This document shows, piece after piece, positions 1-7,462 of a stretch of DNA of 12,439 nt; position 1 is the first letter of the stretch; each line of letters begins with the position of its first letter. Origin of the DNA: Chloroflexota bacterium (GTDB lineage Archaea; Iainarchaeota; Iainarchaeia; Iainarchaeales; GCA-2688035); assembly GCA_030634785.1 (NCBI GenBank), contig DAOWAC010000011.1, positions 1 through 12,439 of the forward strand, given 5' to 3'. Made by a program: the position numbers and the translations under genes. The notes under the pieces are model-generated. The model made no database searches and was not told the DNA's origin. It worked only from the letters and a program-made list of their open reading frames with translations.

Positions 1-114
1 ATCCTTAATTATATCATCAAGGATTGCGTCACTTATCTGGTCACAGACCTTGTCAGGATGCCCTTCGGTCATGGCTTCGCTTGTGAACAAAAATTTTCCG
101 TCTCCTGTCCTCAT
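1..114 (-). CDS. metK: S-adenosylmethionine synthetase, bacterial type (N-terminus only)
   Basis: The enzyme makes S-adenosylmethionine from ATP and methionine in the cytoplasm. Only the first 38 codons are present; the rest lies beyond the left edge. The start is ATG at 112-114. The peptide carries [19 protein letters not shown] followed by ISDAILDDI, which is the ATP/methionine-binding N-terminal signature of bacterial and eukaryotic MetK. The archaeal-type enzyme (MAT of the AMA family) is too divergent to show this motif. A GGAG motif at 126-129 (minus strand) lies 11 nt before the start, slightly far for an SD. The gene is divergent from an HTH-CBS regulator across 137 bp. Bacterial MetK in an otherwise archaeal neighbourhood suggests replacement by horizontal transfer, which is inference. 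The family call is near certain. Confidence 0.93.
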   Translation of the reverse strand, partial: MRTGDGKFLFTSEAMTEGHPDKVCDQISDAILDDIIKD

Positions 115-222
115 TTACTCATCAACTCCAAAAAAATTAATTCATTATTTTAAGAAAAAAAAGGCGGATAATGCTTTTAAGTAATTGCAAAATGCCTTAA
201 TTATTCCAATAAGAATAAGATT

Positions 223-242
223 AAAAGACTTTTTGGTATACC
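223..242. promoter_or_regulatory. Dyad-rich site before the HTH-CBS gene
   Basis: AAAAG-A-CTTTT (223-233) is followed by the perfect 8-bp palindrome GGTATACC (235-242), ending 9 bp before the ATG of the HTH-CBS gene. Its position suits an autoregulatory operator. Short AT-rich palindromes arise by chance, so support is weak. Confidence 0.22.
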
Positions 243-251
243 TATAATCCT

Positions 252-809
252 ATGCTTCCAGACCTAAGTGAGATAAAGGCAAGGCGTATTTCAGCAAGGT
301 TGACACAAAGTCAGCTGGCTGAATTAAGCAATGTAAGCCAAAGCCTTATTGCAAAAATTGAATCAGGAAATATTGAACCAAGCTTTGGAAGGGCAAAAAA
401 GCTTTTTGACTGCCTTACAAGATTAAAACTGGGAAAGGAAAAGCAGGCAAAAGAAGTTATGACAAAACCAGTAAAGTTTGTGAAAGCCCATGAAAGTCTG
501 AAAAAAGCAATAAAGGCATTGGAAAGACATGGATTAAGCCAGTTGCCTGTTTTGGATAAGGGAAAGCAGGTTGGAAGCATTTCGGAAAAAAGCATTTTGG
601 CAAAAATTAATTCAAGCCCTAGAATTGACGTTGAAAAAGCAATGGCAGAAGAAGCAATGGAAGAGGCTTTGCCAACAATTCAGACAAATACCCCAATTTC
701 AGCAATAAACCAGTTACTTAACTTTAATGCAGCTGTTTTGGTAGTAGAAAAGGGCAAAAGTGTTGGAATTATAACAAAATCTAATTTGCTGGAACAGATG
801 CTGAAATAG
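252..809 (+). CDS. XRE-family HTH regulator with two CBS domains (COG3620-like)
   Basis: A predicted ligand-responsive DNA-binding regulator of 185 aa. Residues about 8-58 form an XRE/Cro-type helix-turn-helix (ARLTQSQLAELSNVSQSLIA, then KIESGNIEPS). Residues about 69-118 and 132-184 are two CBS motifs (ARE-like VMTKPVKFV and LPVLDKGKQVGSI; then the second half with AVLVVEKGKSVGIIT). The architecture matches archaeal predicted regulators with C-terminal CBS pairs. CBS pairs bind adenosyl ligands such as ATP, AMP or SAM in a cleft between the two motifs. The gene sits divergently beside metK, so SAM or an adenylate is a reasonable ligand guess, which is inference. The ATG at 252 has no clear SD; leaderless translation is possible. 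The gene ends in TAG, showing that TAG is an ordinary stop here. Confidence 0.9.
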   Translation: MLPDLSEIKARRISARLTQSQLAELSNVSQSLIAKIESGNIEPSFGRAKKLFDCLTRLKLGKEKQAKEVMTKPVKFVKAHESLKKAIKALERHGLSQLPVLDKGKQVGSISEKSILAKINSSPRIDVEKAMAEEAMEEALPTIQTNTPISAINQLLNFNAAVLVVEKGKSVGIITKSNLLEQMLK

Positions 810-875
810 ACACCAGACCTTGTTTCAGTACCAAAAACACTCCCAATCGAAAGCTTTTTATTAGTCATCAGGGGC

Positions 876-887
876 TATTATATATAA
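876..887 (+). promoter_or_regulatory. TATA box for the surface-protein operon
   Basis: TATTATATATAA is a strong archaeal TATA-like element about 60 bp before the TTG start at 948, which would put the transcript start near 905-912 and give a leader of about 40 nt. A second, weaker TATA-like run (CTTTTTATTA) lies at 854-863. Confidence 0.5.
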
Positions 888-932
888 CAAAGCAAAGTGA
901 ATTAGTTAATTTGATACATAACTGCTTTGTTA
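885..932. repeat. Perfect 10-bp inverted repeat flanking the promoter/leader of the surface operon
   Basis: TAACAAAGCA (885-894) and TGCTTTGTTA (923-932) are exact reverse complements separated by 28 bp. The left arm overlaps the end of the TATA box and the right arm abuts the SD (933-940). This suits either a two-site operator on DNA or, if transcription starts upstream, an RNA hairpin next to the ribosome site. Confidence 0.5.
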
Positions 933-940
933 GGGGAGGA
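933..940 (+). promoter_or_regulatory. Shine-Dalgarno site that decides the TTG start at 948
   Basis: GGGGAGGA ends 7 nt before TTG at 948-950. An in-frame upstream TTG at 927 would place the SD inside the coding region and spoil the signal peptide, so 948 is preferred. Confidence 0.75.
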
Positions 941-947
941 GTTAAGA

Positions 948-1496
948 TTGCATAAAAGCCTTTGTGCCATAGCATTAATTCTACTATTTTGCAGCGTAAG
1001 CGCACAAGCAATTTACATTAATTCTCCTTCAACTATTATTATTCAGCAAGAGCAAAAGGACTTGCCTGTGACAATTAGAAATGATGAAGAAATTGCACAG
1101 GATTTTTCTGCAAAACTTATTGCGCCATTTGAAGCATTTGTTTCTCCTTCAAGCGGAAGCCTTGCAGTAGGACAAAGTACTATTTTAAGCCTTTCAATCA
1201 GTCCAAGTGAGGAATTTGAAGGAAACAGTTTTGAAACAACTTTGGAGATTCAGATTGGGGAAGAAACAGCATTCAAAAATGTAAGGGTTATTTTTAAAGA
1301 AACAATAGAAGAGGAAGAAGAGATTGTACCACAGTCAATTGGAACAGGTCTGTTTAACTTTGCAGACTTTGGAAATTTTACAGAATCAGTTTTTACGCTG
1401 GAGAATGCACTTAATGCAGTTCTTGCAGTTGTTGCGGCGATTCTTTTAATTGCATTTATTTCACGTTTTGTAAAACGAATGGAGGAATCAAAATGA
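948..1496 (+). CDS. Small secreted surface protein with one Ig-like module and a C-terminal membrane anchor
   Basis: A 182-aa protein starting at TTG 948. It has a signal peptide (MHKSLCAIALILLFCSVSAQA, cleaved near residue 21, written here only as residues 1-21), one beta-rich Ig/NEW3-like module (about 22-117), an acidic stretch (EEEEE at about 121-125), a GTGLFNFADFGN segment (132-143), and a membrane helix at about 155-173 followed by basic residues (RFVKR). Predicted topology: module outside, short tail inside. It is the first gene of a three-gene operon; its stop overlaps the next ATG in ATGA (1493-1496). No enzymatic motif is visible. A structural or adhesive surface role is inference. 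Family identity is not known beyond the fold guess. Confidence 0.8.
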   Translation: MHKSLCAIALILLFCSVSAQAIYINSPSTIIIQQEQKDLPVTIRNDEEIAQDFSAKLIAPFEAFVSPSSGSLAVGQSTILSLSISPSEEFEGNSFETTLEIQIGEETAFKNVRVIFKETIEEEEEIVPQSIGTGLFNFADFGNFTESVFTLENALNAVLAVVAAILLIAFISRFVKRMEESK

Positions 1497-3313
1497 ACAA
1501 AGGTTTTCTTACAGTAATTGCAGCAATCTTAGTAGTGCTTCTTGCTTCAAACGCATTTGCATCAATTGCATTGCTTCCAAGCATGAAACAGGCAAATATT
1601 TCAAGAAACGATTCAATAGGACTTCAGTTTCAGCTAAAAAATACAGGCTATGAAAGCACATGCATTGACCTTGAAACAGAACAAAATGATGCTTATATTG
1701 ACACAGGACTTATTGACAATCAAATATGCCTTAGTGGAGGCGAGTCAACAAATATTACAATTACAATAACAACCGAAAATGCTCCAAGGGGATTGCAGCG
1801 TGTAGAACTTAAAGCTGAATCAGACCAAGGAGACGCATATGCTTTTGTTTCAATTTATGTTGCAGAAGAACCAGAAATAGAACTTGTTGTATATACAAAT
1901 AATGTTTGCAGAGGCAAAGAAGATTATGTGAACGTTTTGGTTAGAAACAACAGTGACGAATTCAAAGAAGTTAAATTGCAGGCAGAAAACGAAATGCTTT
2001 TGCCATATTTTGAAAGACAAGAACTTGACATGATTCCTTTTGAGGAAAGATATGTTGAATTGAAAATCTTCCCGTCACCTTACAGTTCAATTGGAAGACA
2101 CTATATCAGCATGTACGCAATTACTGATGACGAAACAGTTAAGGAAACACTTGCAATTGATGTAGAAGACTGTGAAGAAGAAGAAATAGCTGAATTTTCT
2201 GTTTCAATTTCTTCACCATGTTTTATTGTCGAAAAAGAAAAAAATGAAAGAATTTATTTTGAAGTAAAAAACAGACTTGAAGAAGAACAACGGGTTTTCT
2301 TCAGTGTCGGAGGCGAACTTTCAGCAAATTTACAAACTTCAAGTGCATGGCTTGAAGAAGACGAACAAAGAGCATTTTATTTTGAAGTAAATGCTGCAAG
2401 TGACGCAAGAGTAAAAGATTATGATCTTACATTGCATGTCTGGAATGCAGACCATAGCATTGAAAAAGAAATTTGTGTCAGACCTTTAAGAGAACATAAT
2501 TCAAACATTGTTGTTGAAGAAAACAACCTTGAAATAATTTCATGTGGAAACGCTGTCTTTGTAGTTAGCTTGAAGAATTTAGGAGACTATAGTGAAGACT
2601 TTGAACTTGAAATTGAAAACGACAATGACCTTATTAAAACAGTGCTTTCAGAGAATGATTTTGAACTAGAAAGACACTCTGAAAGAGAAGTTTATGTAAG
2701 CGTTACAGCAATGGAAGGACTTGCAAAAGGAAGTTATAGCATTACATTAAAAGCCGAAACCAGAGGCGACGACTTTGAAAAAACCCTCAGGTTTACAGTT
2801 GTTGAAAAAGACGAAATCGTAATAGAAGACGGTCTTAGAATACTAAGCTATATAGGCAATCTTGCAATAGATGCAAATTCAGAAAAAGAGTTTTTGGTTG
2901 TCTTAAAGAATTATTCTGATGAAACAATTGAAGGAATTTCAATTAGTTTAACAGGTTTGCCTTCAGGAGTAAGTGCTTCTGAAGAAAACAATATTTCAAT
3001 TCCTGCAGGAGCAGAAAGACAAATCAGCCTTTTGATAAACGCAGGACCTAAAACAGCAGGACAATATAGTGCAGTATTGCAAGCAAGAAACAGCAATTAC
3101 AGCAGTGCAAAAAATATAAGCGTCGTGATTTCTGCCGCAGAAGAGAAAGATGAAACAATTGGCTTTGGTTTGACAGGATTGTTTGCATTAGGCAGAGATA
3201 TTGCATTTACAGGACTGCTATTAATAGTTGTTATTATTGCCAGTCTTTTACTGGCAAAGGTTTTTAAAACACCGCAAGAAAAAGAAATATGGAGGAGACA
3301 ATACAATGGTTAA
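1493..3313 (+). CDS. Surface protein with five Ig-like/NEW3-type modules and C-terminal membrane anchor
   Basis: A 606-aa exported protein. It has a signal peptide at residues 1-23 (ending SNAFA) and five beta-rich modules of about 100 residues (roughly 24-124, 126-227, 233-331, 336-437, 448-548). It then carries TGLFALG (561-567), a membrane helix at about 569-589, and a short basic tail (ending WRRQYNG). The last module (GLPSGVSASEENNISIPAGA, 488-507) resembles NEW3/COG1470-type archaeal surface domains. Cysteines occur near module ends (57, 79, 139, 227, 243, 328, 351), suggesting disulfides. SD GGAGG at 1481-1485 lies 7 nt before the ATG. It overlaps the previous gene by 4 nt and the next by 8 nt, implying translational coupling. 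There is no catalytic motif; a structural, adhesive or envelope role is inferred. Confidence 0.85.
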   Translation: MNKGFLTVIAAILVVLLASNAFASIALLPSMKQANISRNDSIGLQFQLKNTGYESTCIDLETEQNDAYIDTGLIDNQICLSGGESTNITITITTENAPRGLQRVELKAESDQGDAYAFVSIYVAEEPEIELVVYTNNVCRGKEDYVNVLVRNNSDEFKEVKLQAENEMLLPYFERQELDMIPFEERYVELKIFPSPYSSIGRHYISMYAITDDETVKETLAIDVEDCEEEEIAEFSVSISSPCFIVEKEKNERIYFEVKNRLEEEQRVFFSVGGELSANLQTSSAWLEEDEQRAFYFEVNAASDARVKDYDLTLHVWNADHSIEKEICVRPLREHNSNIVVEENNLEIISCGNAVFVVSLKNLGDYSEDFELEIENDNDLIKTVLSENDFELERHSEREVYVSVTAMEGLAKGSYSITLKAETRGDDFEKTLRFTVVEKDEIVIEDGLRILSYIGNLAIDANSEKEFLVVLKNYSDETIEGISISLTGLPSGVSASEENNISIPAGAERQISLLINAGPKTAGQYSAVLQARNSNYSSAKNISVVISAAEEKDETIGFGLTGLFALGRDIAFTGLLLIVVIIASLLLAKVFKTPQEKEIWRRQYNG

Positions 3314-5624
3314 AAAAATTATTTTGGCAATAGCTTTGCTTTTCTTAATTGGAACAGCAAGCGCCCTAACACTAACAGGTGATTTTTCGCTTGAAACAAA
3401 CTGTGCAGTGCCTGACAAAGCAATGTATACTCTGCACAATGATTCAGGAACAACAAAAACATATACAATAAGTGCAATCGGAGAAAACAACGATTGGATA
3501 AACATCAACGGAGTTTGGATTGGAGAAACACCATTGATTGTAACATTATCAAACGGAGATTCTGAAGAACTTTATGCTTTTGTAAAGCCAAAATCATGTT
3601 ATGTCACTCCAGGAGAATATACTATTGTAATAGATGTAAGCGGTGAAAGAAAAGAAATAATTGTTGTTGTTGTGGAAAGCAGATTGCTTGAACTTGACAC
3701 AACACCAGAAAGCCTGAAGGTTTCACAATGTGAAAAAGCAGAATTTGATATAAGAGTAAAAAACACTGGTAAAATGGATGAAACTGTTTTGCTTGATGTT
3801 GAAGGATTGCCAAATGATTGGACAAGACTTAGTGTTAGCGAAATGTTTTTAGAAGAAGGAAAAACAAAAACAATAACTCTTGAAATTCAGCCAGATTGTG
3901 ATGCAGAAATAAAAGAATACGAATTCAGTATTAAAGCAGGACTTAGAGGAACATCATTTTTTACAATTGAAAATGTATCTTTTGAAATAGAAGACAAACA
4001 AGGAATAAACATTACTGCTGCTGAAATGAATGCCTGTAAGGAAAAAATTATGCAGAAAACAATAAAAGTAAAAAACAACGGATTGTTAGAGGATGAAATT
4101 CAATTAAGCGTTGAAGAAATTTACTGGGCAAAAGTTGAACCTGCAAACCTAACACTTAAAGCAGGTGAAGAAAAAGAAGTTTCAATAATTTTTACAAAAA
4201 CAAATATGGAAAAAGGAGAATATACTTTCAACATTTTAGCAAAATCTGCAAAATTCAACAAAGAAACAAACAAAGAAATTTCCGTAAAACTTCAGGATTG
4301 TTACAATATTTTAATAACTGAAACAAAAATTAACGGCGAACTTGAAGGAAATTCAAAAACATGCATTGGAGAAAAAGCAGCGTATGAATTTGCTTTGAAA
4401 AACGATGGTCTTCAACCAATTACAGCAGAAATAGCTGTGCTTGGAATTGATGCAGTTGTTTCTCAGAAAAATGTTGAAATTGCAAACGGAAAAACGGCAA
4501 CTGTAAAAGTTGAAATAGATATTGCAGGAGAACAAACAGGAGAAAAAGTTTTTACTCTGCAAATAAAAGGAGAAAACTTTTCAATGCAAAGAGATTATAC
4601 TCTTACTGCAGAAGACTGCTATGGTTTTAATGTTGACTGGGATGGTTTGAATGAAGAAATTGAACTGGATGCTAATTGCAAAAGCGAACCATTTACAATA
4701 AAGGCAGTAAACACCGGAACAAAAAGTCAAAATGTTGTGGTTTCTGTTTCAGGAGCTGAATGGATTTACTTTGAACCAACACAAACAGGAATTGAAGCAG
4801 GAGCAGAACAGGAAATATACTTTTATATGGCCCCCACTTATGACACAAAGGAAGGAAAGCATACCGCAACCGTAACAATCAGGGGAAAAAATCAAACATT
4901 CAGAAAAGAACTAAACCTTGTTGTATATGGTGGACTTTATGCAGAACTTGGAACAGCAAGTGTTGAAACAGATGCTGATGTAATAGAAATTCTTGAAAGA
5001 ACTGAAAGGTCAGTAAAGGTTTCTTTACAGGTTTCAAACGACGGCAATTCAATGATTAGAATTTCAAAAATTTCTTCACAGGATTTTAATGCAGGATTTG
5101 AATTTGAAGAAATACTGCTTAATCCAGCTGAATCAATAGAAGTTCCAATGACATTGTATATTGGAGAAAGTGAAGAAAGACAATTTGACCTTGTTTTAAA
5201 GATTGAAACAGACAAGGGAACAATGGAAAGAAAAATAACAGTTGACTTAGACAAAGAATCAGAAGAACAAGATGTTTTTATAGGATTGTTTGGATTGGGA
5301 GACGCAAGTGACCTTGCCCTTGCAGGAATTGTTATTGCAGTAATAATTGCTTTTGCTGCAATTGCCCTCAAAGCAGAAACTAAAGAAAAGCCAAGAGGCG
5401 GACTAACAAACCTTACAAAAGACGTTCAAGAACTTCCTGGAAAAAAACTTGAAGAAATAGGCAAGCACAGAAAAGAAACAGTAAACAAAAACAAGCAGCA
5501 GGGAAAAGCAAGCAATAAAACAAAAAACAAAAGCAACCTTCACGATATAGTAAAAGAGGTTAAGAAAAAACACCCTGTAAAGAAAACAAGCAAGAAAAAG
5601 ACCTCTTTAAGTAAGAAAAAGTGA
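3306..5624 (+). CDS. Surface protein with six Ig-like modules, membrane anchor and long Lys-rich cytoplasmic tail
   Basis: The start is ATG 3306, with SD GGAGG at 3291-3295; an in-frame start at 3228 would add sequence before an obvious signal peptide (MVKKIILAIALLFLIGTASA). The 772-aa protein has six modules of about 100 residues (about 22-125, 126-230, 232-332, 333-437, 438-541, 543-650). Several begin with Cys followed about 10-14 residues later by a [VA/LK]-K-N-x-G turn (VKNTG 151, VKNNG 255, LKNDG 364). Then come IGLFGLGD (659-666), a membrane helix at about 668-689, and an unusually long basic tail (690-772, ending KKTSLSKKK) predicted to be cytoplasmic. The nine cysteines, mostly at module edges, suggest disulfide stapling. 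It is the last gene of the operon. The tail could bind nucleic acid, ribosomes or acidic lipid, which is inference. Confidence 0.85.
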   Translation: MVKKIILAIALLFLIGTASALTLTGDFSLETNCAVPDKAMYTLHNDSGTTKTYTISAIGENNDWININGVWIGETPLIVTLSNGDSEELYAFVKPKSCYVTPGEYTIVIDVSGERKEIIVVVVESRLLELDTTPESLKVSQCEKAEFDIRVKNTGKMDETVLLDVEGLPNDWTRLSVSEMFLEEGKTKTITLEIQPDCDAEIKEYEFSIKAGLRGTSFFTIENVSFEIEDKQGINITAAEMNACKEKIMQKTIKVKNNGLLEDEIQLSVEEIYWAKVEPANLTLKAGEEKEVSIIFTKTNMEKGEYTFNILAKSAKFNKETNKEISVKLQDCYNILITETKINGELEGNSKTCIGEKAAYEFALKNDGLQPITAEIAVLGIDAVVSQKNVEIANGKTATVKVEIDIAGEQTGEKVFTLQIKGENFSMQRDYTLTAEDCYGFNVDWDGLNEEIELDANCKSEPFTIKAVNTGTKSQNVVVSVSGAEWIYFEPTQTGIEAGAEQEIYFYMAPTYDTKEGKHTATVTIRGKNQTFRKELNLVVYGGLYAELGTASVETDADVIEILERTERSVKVSLQVSNDGNSMIRISKISSQDFNAGFEFEEILLNPAESIEVPMTLYIGESEERQFDLVLKIETDKGTMERKITVDLDKESEEQDVFIGLFGLGDASDLALAGIVIAVIIAFAAIALKAETKEKPRGGLTNLTKDVQELPGKKLEEIGKHRKETVNKNKQQGKASNKTKNKSNLHDIVKEVKKKHPVKKTSKKKTSLSKKK

Positions 5625-5635
5625 ATTTAAAACTG

Positions 5636-5642
5636 TTTTTTT
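5636..5642 (+). terminator. Poly-T terminator after the surface operon
   Basis: Seven consecutive T on the plus strand begin 11 nt after the stop of the 772-aa gene. Archaeal intrinsic termination relies on such T runs, and the position between convergent operons fits. Confidence 0.5.
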
Positions 5643-5667
5643 GGGGGTCTTGAAAAAGGCTCAAAAC

Positions 5668-5883
5668 TTATTTTTTATAAATGTTGTCGTGGTGGTCAAA
5701 GTCAAGAAACAGGATGGATTTTTTTTCCTTAACATATTTGAATGTTAGCACAAAGCTTTTGTCAAGGTGAACCCTTTTCTCAGTTCTTTGCCCATATTTT
5801 AGATTTTTGTAATGCTCAATTGTGCTTTCATCAGAGTTTATAATCTGCTTTACTTTTTTGTAAATTATATCTGCCATAGGCAC
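5668..5883 (-). CDS. RelE/ParE-superfamily toxin-like protein, N-terminally short
   Basis: A frame of 71 aa from GTG 5883 (or 69 aa from ATG 5877). It contains ADIIYKKVKQIIN, then EHYKNLKYGQRTEKRVHLDK, SFVLTFKYV and a terminal LDFDHHDNIYKK. The order helix, basic strand, VH-x-x-SFVL-F strand and FDHHD-x-IY end matches the RelE-type mRNA interferase fold seen in archaea. Usual members are about 85-100 aa and begin with a beta strand and helix that are missing here. Upstream, the same frame continues through two adjacent TAG codons into a short ORF with its own SD (5896-5976); the combined length of 102 codons is normal for RelE. The gene is therefore either decayed, reduced, or read through. 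No antitoxin gene is visible beside it. Similarity was judged by eye. Confidence 0.6.
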   Translation of the reverse strand: MPMADIIYKKVKQIINSDESTIEHYKNLKYGQRTEKRVHLDKSFVLTFKYVKEKKSILFLDFDHHDNIYKK

Positions 5884-5895
5884 AGAAGCTGGCTA

Positions 5896-5976
5896 CTAAA
5901 GCCTTCCGCCCTTTTTTAAAATCCTTGCCTTAAGACCACCAAACTTTGCCTTAACCCGTTTTATTCTTGTCCCCAT
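5896..5976 (-). CDS. 26-codon strongly basic ORF, probably the severed 5' end of the RelE-like gene
   Basis: From ATG 5976 to TAG 5896 this frame encodes 26 residues, starting MGTRIKRVKAKF and ending KKGGRL. Ten are Lys or Arg and none is acidic. An SD (AGGTGA, 5981-5986 on the minus strand) lies 4 nt before the ATG, so translation is likely. A second TAG follows at once, and the same frame then runs into the RelE-like protein. Two readings are possible: the N-terminal part of a broken toxin gene, or an independent cationic micropeptide at the end of the secreted-protein operon. The first is preferred because frame and total length match RelE. Confidence 0.4.
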   Translation of the reverse strand: MGTRIKRVKAKFGGLKARILKKGGRL

Positions 5977-5993
5977 CAAATCACCTAAGCAAA

Positions 5994-6236
5994 TCACTTT
6001 GACAGATCTTCCACAAGGCTTTTGCTGATGGAAGCAAGAGGATCTAATAAAGGTTTGTCAACCACTATAGGTATTGGGCCAACAACAGGGTCATCAACAA
6101 AGCCCGGAAATGGAACATTCATTGCAGCATCGTTAGATGCTGCGGAAGTAGTCCAAGTAATGTTTACTGGCACAGCTGCTGAAACAAACAATGCCAGCAT
6201 CAGAACAACCAAAATAATCAAAAGCTTGTATTTCAT
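5994..6236 (-). CDS. Small secreted Pro-rich protein
   Basis: An 80-aa protein with a clear signal peptide (MKYKLLIILVVLMLALFVSA, residues 1-20). The mature part of about 60 residues is rich in Pro, Val and Asp (VPFPGFVDDPVVGPIPIVV at about 41-59) and ends in a short helix-prone segment. It has no cysteine and no second membrane helix. Its ATG directly abuts the TAA of the upstream gene, and GGAGG lies 10 nt before it inside that gene, so translation is coupled. It is probably exported and may work with the two larger exported proteins encoded just before it. I do not recognise a family. Confidence 0.72.
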   Translation of the reverse strand: MKYKLLIILVVLMLALFVSAAVPVNITWTTSAASNDAAMNVPFPGFVDDPVVGPIPIVVDKPLLDPLASISKSLVEDLSK

Positions 6237-7460
6237 TTAACTGCCGCCTCCAATTAAGTTTTCTGCTTTTATTAAATCGCTTGTACCAGTTGCAGCCTTT
6301 ACAGTCTTATCACCTGCTTTAAATGAAGCAACGTTTAAGATGTATTTGCCGCCAACTTTTACGTCTTTCAAAATAATAAAGTTTTCACCAGATACCTCGT
6401 GTGTAATTTCCCTGTTTGTTCCTGACTCTTTCACTGTCAAATTTTCATTAATTTTTGCAATTGGATTGCTTACAGTTCCTTTCAGCGGCGAAATCCAGTC
6501 AGTGAATTTAACCTTTACGTTACCCGTTTCTGCACCTGCAGGCGGCGTAACTGAAGTTTCATAATATTTTTTCAAAATATTAACATATTCATCTCCCAGC
6601 CTTATTTTGACTTCCTGAACATAGGTTCCGTCAGACCAACCGGCAAAGTGGTCAAGGTAAAGCATCATTTGGACGCCTGAACTGCTATGAGTACGCCAGT
6701 TATCAACAGTATCTTCTTTGAAATTTATTGTTTCATCCAGTTTTCCCAAAACCTTTACATCAAAATTTGCTGAACCAGAAACCCCTGCCCAACTCAGCCA
6801 GCCAAAAATGCCACCGCCTGTATCAAAGACTTCAGCGAGGTCAAGAACAATTATCTTTTCACCATGCTCTTTTCCAGCAAATACAATGGAACACTCTCTT
6901 TCAAAACATGCAATTTCTTCAGCAAAGTCTTGCTCGTTGGGATCTAATTCCGAAATATAAAAAATTTTTTCAACAGTTTCTGTAGGCACAGGTCTTTGCC
7001 CCTCCATTTTTTCCTGCAGGCTTTTTGCGCTTTCGTTTGCAACAAATGCCTTTAGTTTTGGCACAATGCTTGCAGGCAATTCAATTTTTAATTCTTTTAC
7101 GCTGACACAATTGCCTACATTGCATTCGTCAAAAAACAGGTCAAGGTTTATTTTGGAATTAAAAATTGTTTTTTCTTCGTGTTTTTGTTCCGAAAAATTT
7201 AAGGTTTCTTTTGGAAAGCCACCTACCACACTTATTTCAAAGGGCATTATGTCACGGTCTTCGTTGTAAGTTTTGCATTCAATTGTTATAACTACAACAT
7301 CTTTGTTGATTAGCTGGATTTTGTCATTGTTTTCATAACAATCCACATTTGGTTTAAATTGCTGCCAGTTTGGCTGTAATTCAATAGGCAGGTTGAATGT
7401 TGACGAAAAAACTGCAGGAAGCAAAAGAATTAAAATCAAAAACAGGAAAACTTTGCGCAT
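6237..7460 (-). CDS. Secreted protein of unknown function (407 aa)
   Basis: The protein has a signal peptide (residues 1-19, MRKVFLFLILILLLPAVFSS region), then a mainly beta sequence with no later membrane helix, so it should be released or held by a partner. Six cysteines fall in loose pairs (41/62, 113/118, 185/190), suggesting three disulfides. A Gly/Trp-rich patch (FDTGGGIFGWLSWAGVSG, 212-229) and DHFAGWSDGTY (270-280) stand out in the centre. The C-terminal 60-70 residues look like a compact beta module (ENFIILKDVKVGGKYILNVA) ending GGGS. The start is fixed by SD GGAGGA within the end of the preceding gene, 8 nt before ATG 7460; the genes are 2 nt apart. No catalytic motif or family is recognised. 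Confidence 0.8.
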   Translation of the reverse strand: MRKVFLFLILILLLPAVFSSTFNLPIELQPNWQQFKPNVDCYENNDKIQLINKDVVVITIECKTYNEDRDIMPFEISVVGGFPKETLNFSEQKHEEKTIFNSKINLDLFFDECNVGNCVSVKELKIELPASIVPKLKAFVANESAKSLQEKMEGQRPVPTETVEKIFYISELDPNEQDFAEEIACFERECSIVFAGKEHGEKIIVLDLAEVFDTGGGIFGWLSWAGVSGSANFDVKVLGKLDETINFKEDTVDNWRTHSSSGVQMMLYLDHFAGWSDGTYVQEVKIRLGDEYVNILKKYYETSVTPPAGAETGNVKVKFTDWISPLKGTVSNPIAKINENLTVKESGTNREITHEVSGENFIILKDVKVGGKYILNVASFKAGDKTVKAATGTSDLIKAENLIGGGS

Positions 7461-7462
7461 TT

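Noticed and set aside
3228..3305. Upstream start for the 772-aa surface protein
   Set aside because: It would overlap the membrane segment coding of the previous gene and bury the signal peptide; ATG 3306 has SD GGAGG.
4937..5371. Minus-strand ORF of 144 codons inside the 772-aa surface protein gene
   Set aside because: Ser/Ile-rich shadow of a Glu/Lys-rich coding strand; the plus-strand gene has signal peptide, modules and membrane helix.
948..5624. Pilin or archaellin operon
   Set aside because: Signal peptides are class I type with C-terminal anchors, and no class III signal, ATPase or platform protein is present.
5893..5898. TAG reassigned to an amino acid (Pyl-like code)
   Set aside because: TAG ends at least the HTH-CBS gene normally here, and no other gene needs TAG read-through.
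6022..6240. Plus-strand ORF of 72 codons opposite the small secreted protein
   Set aside because: The minus-strand frame has a textbook signal peptide, SD and operon spacing; the plus frame has none.
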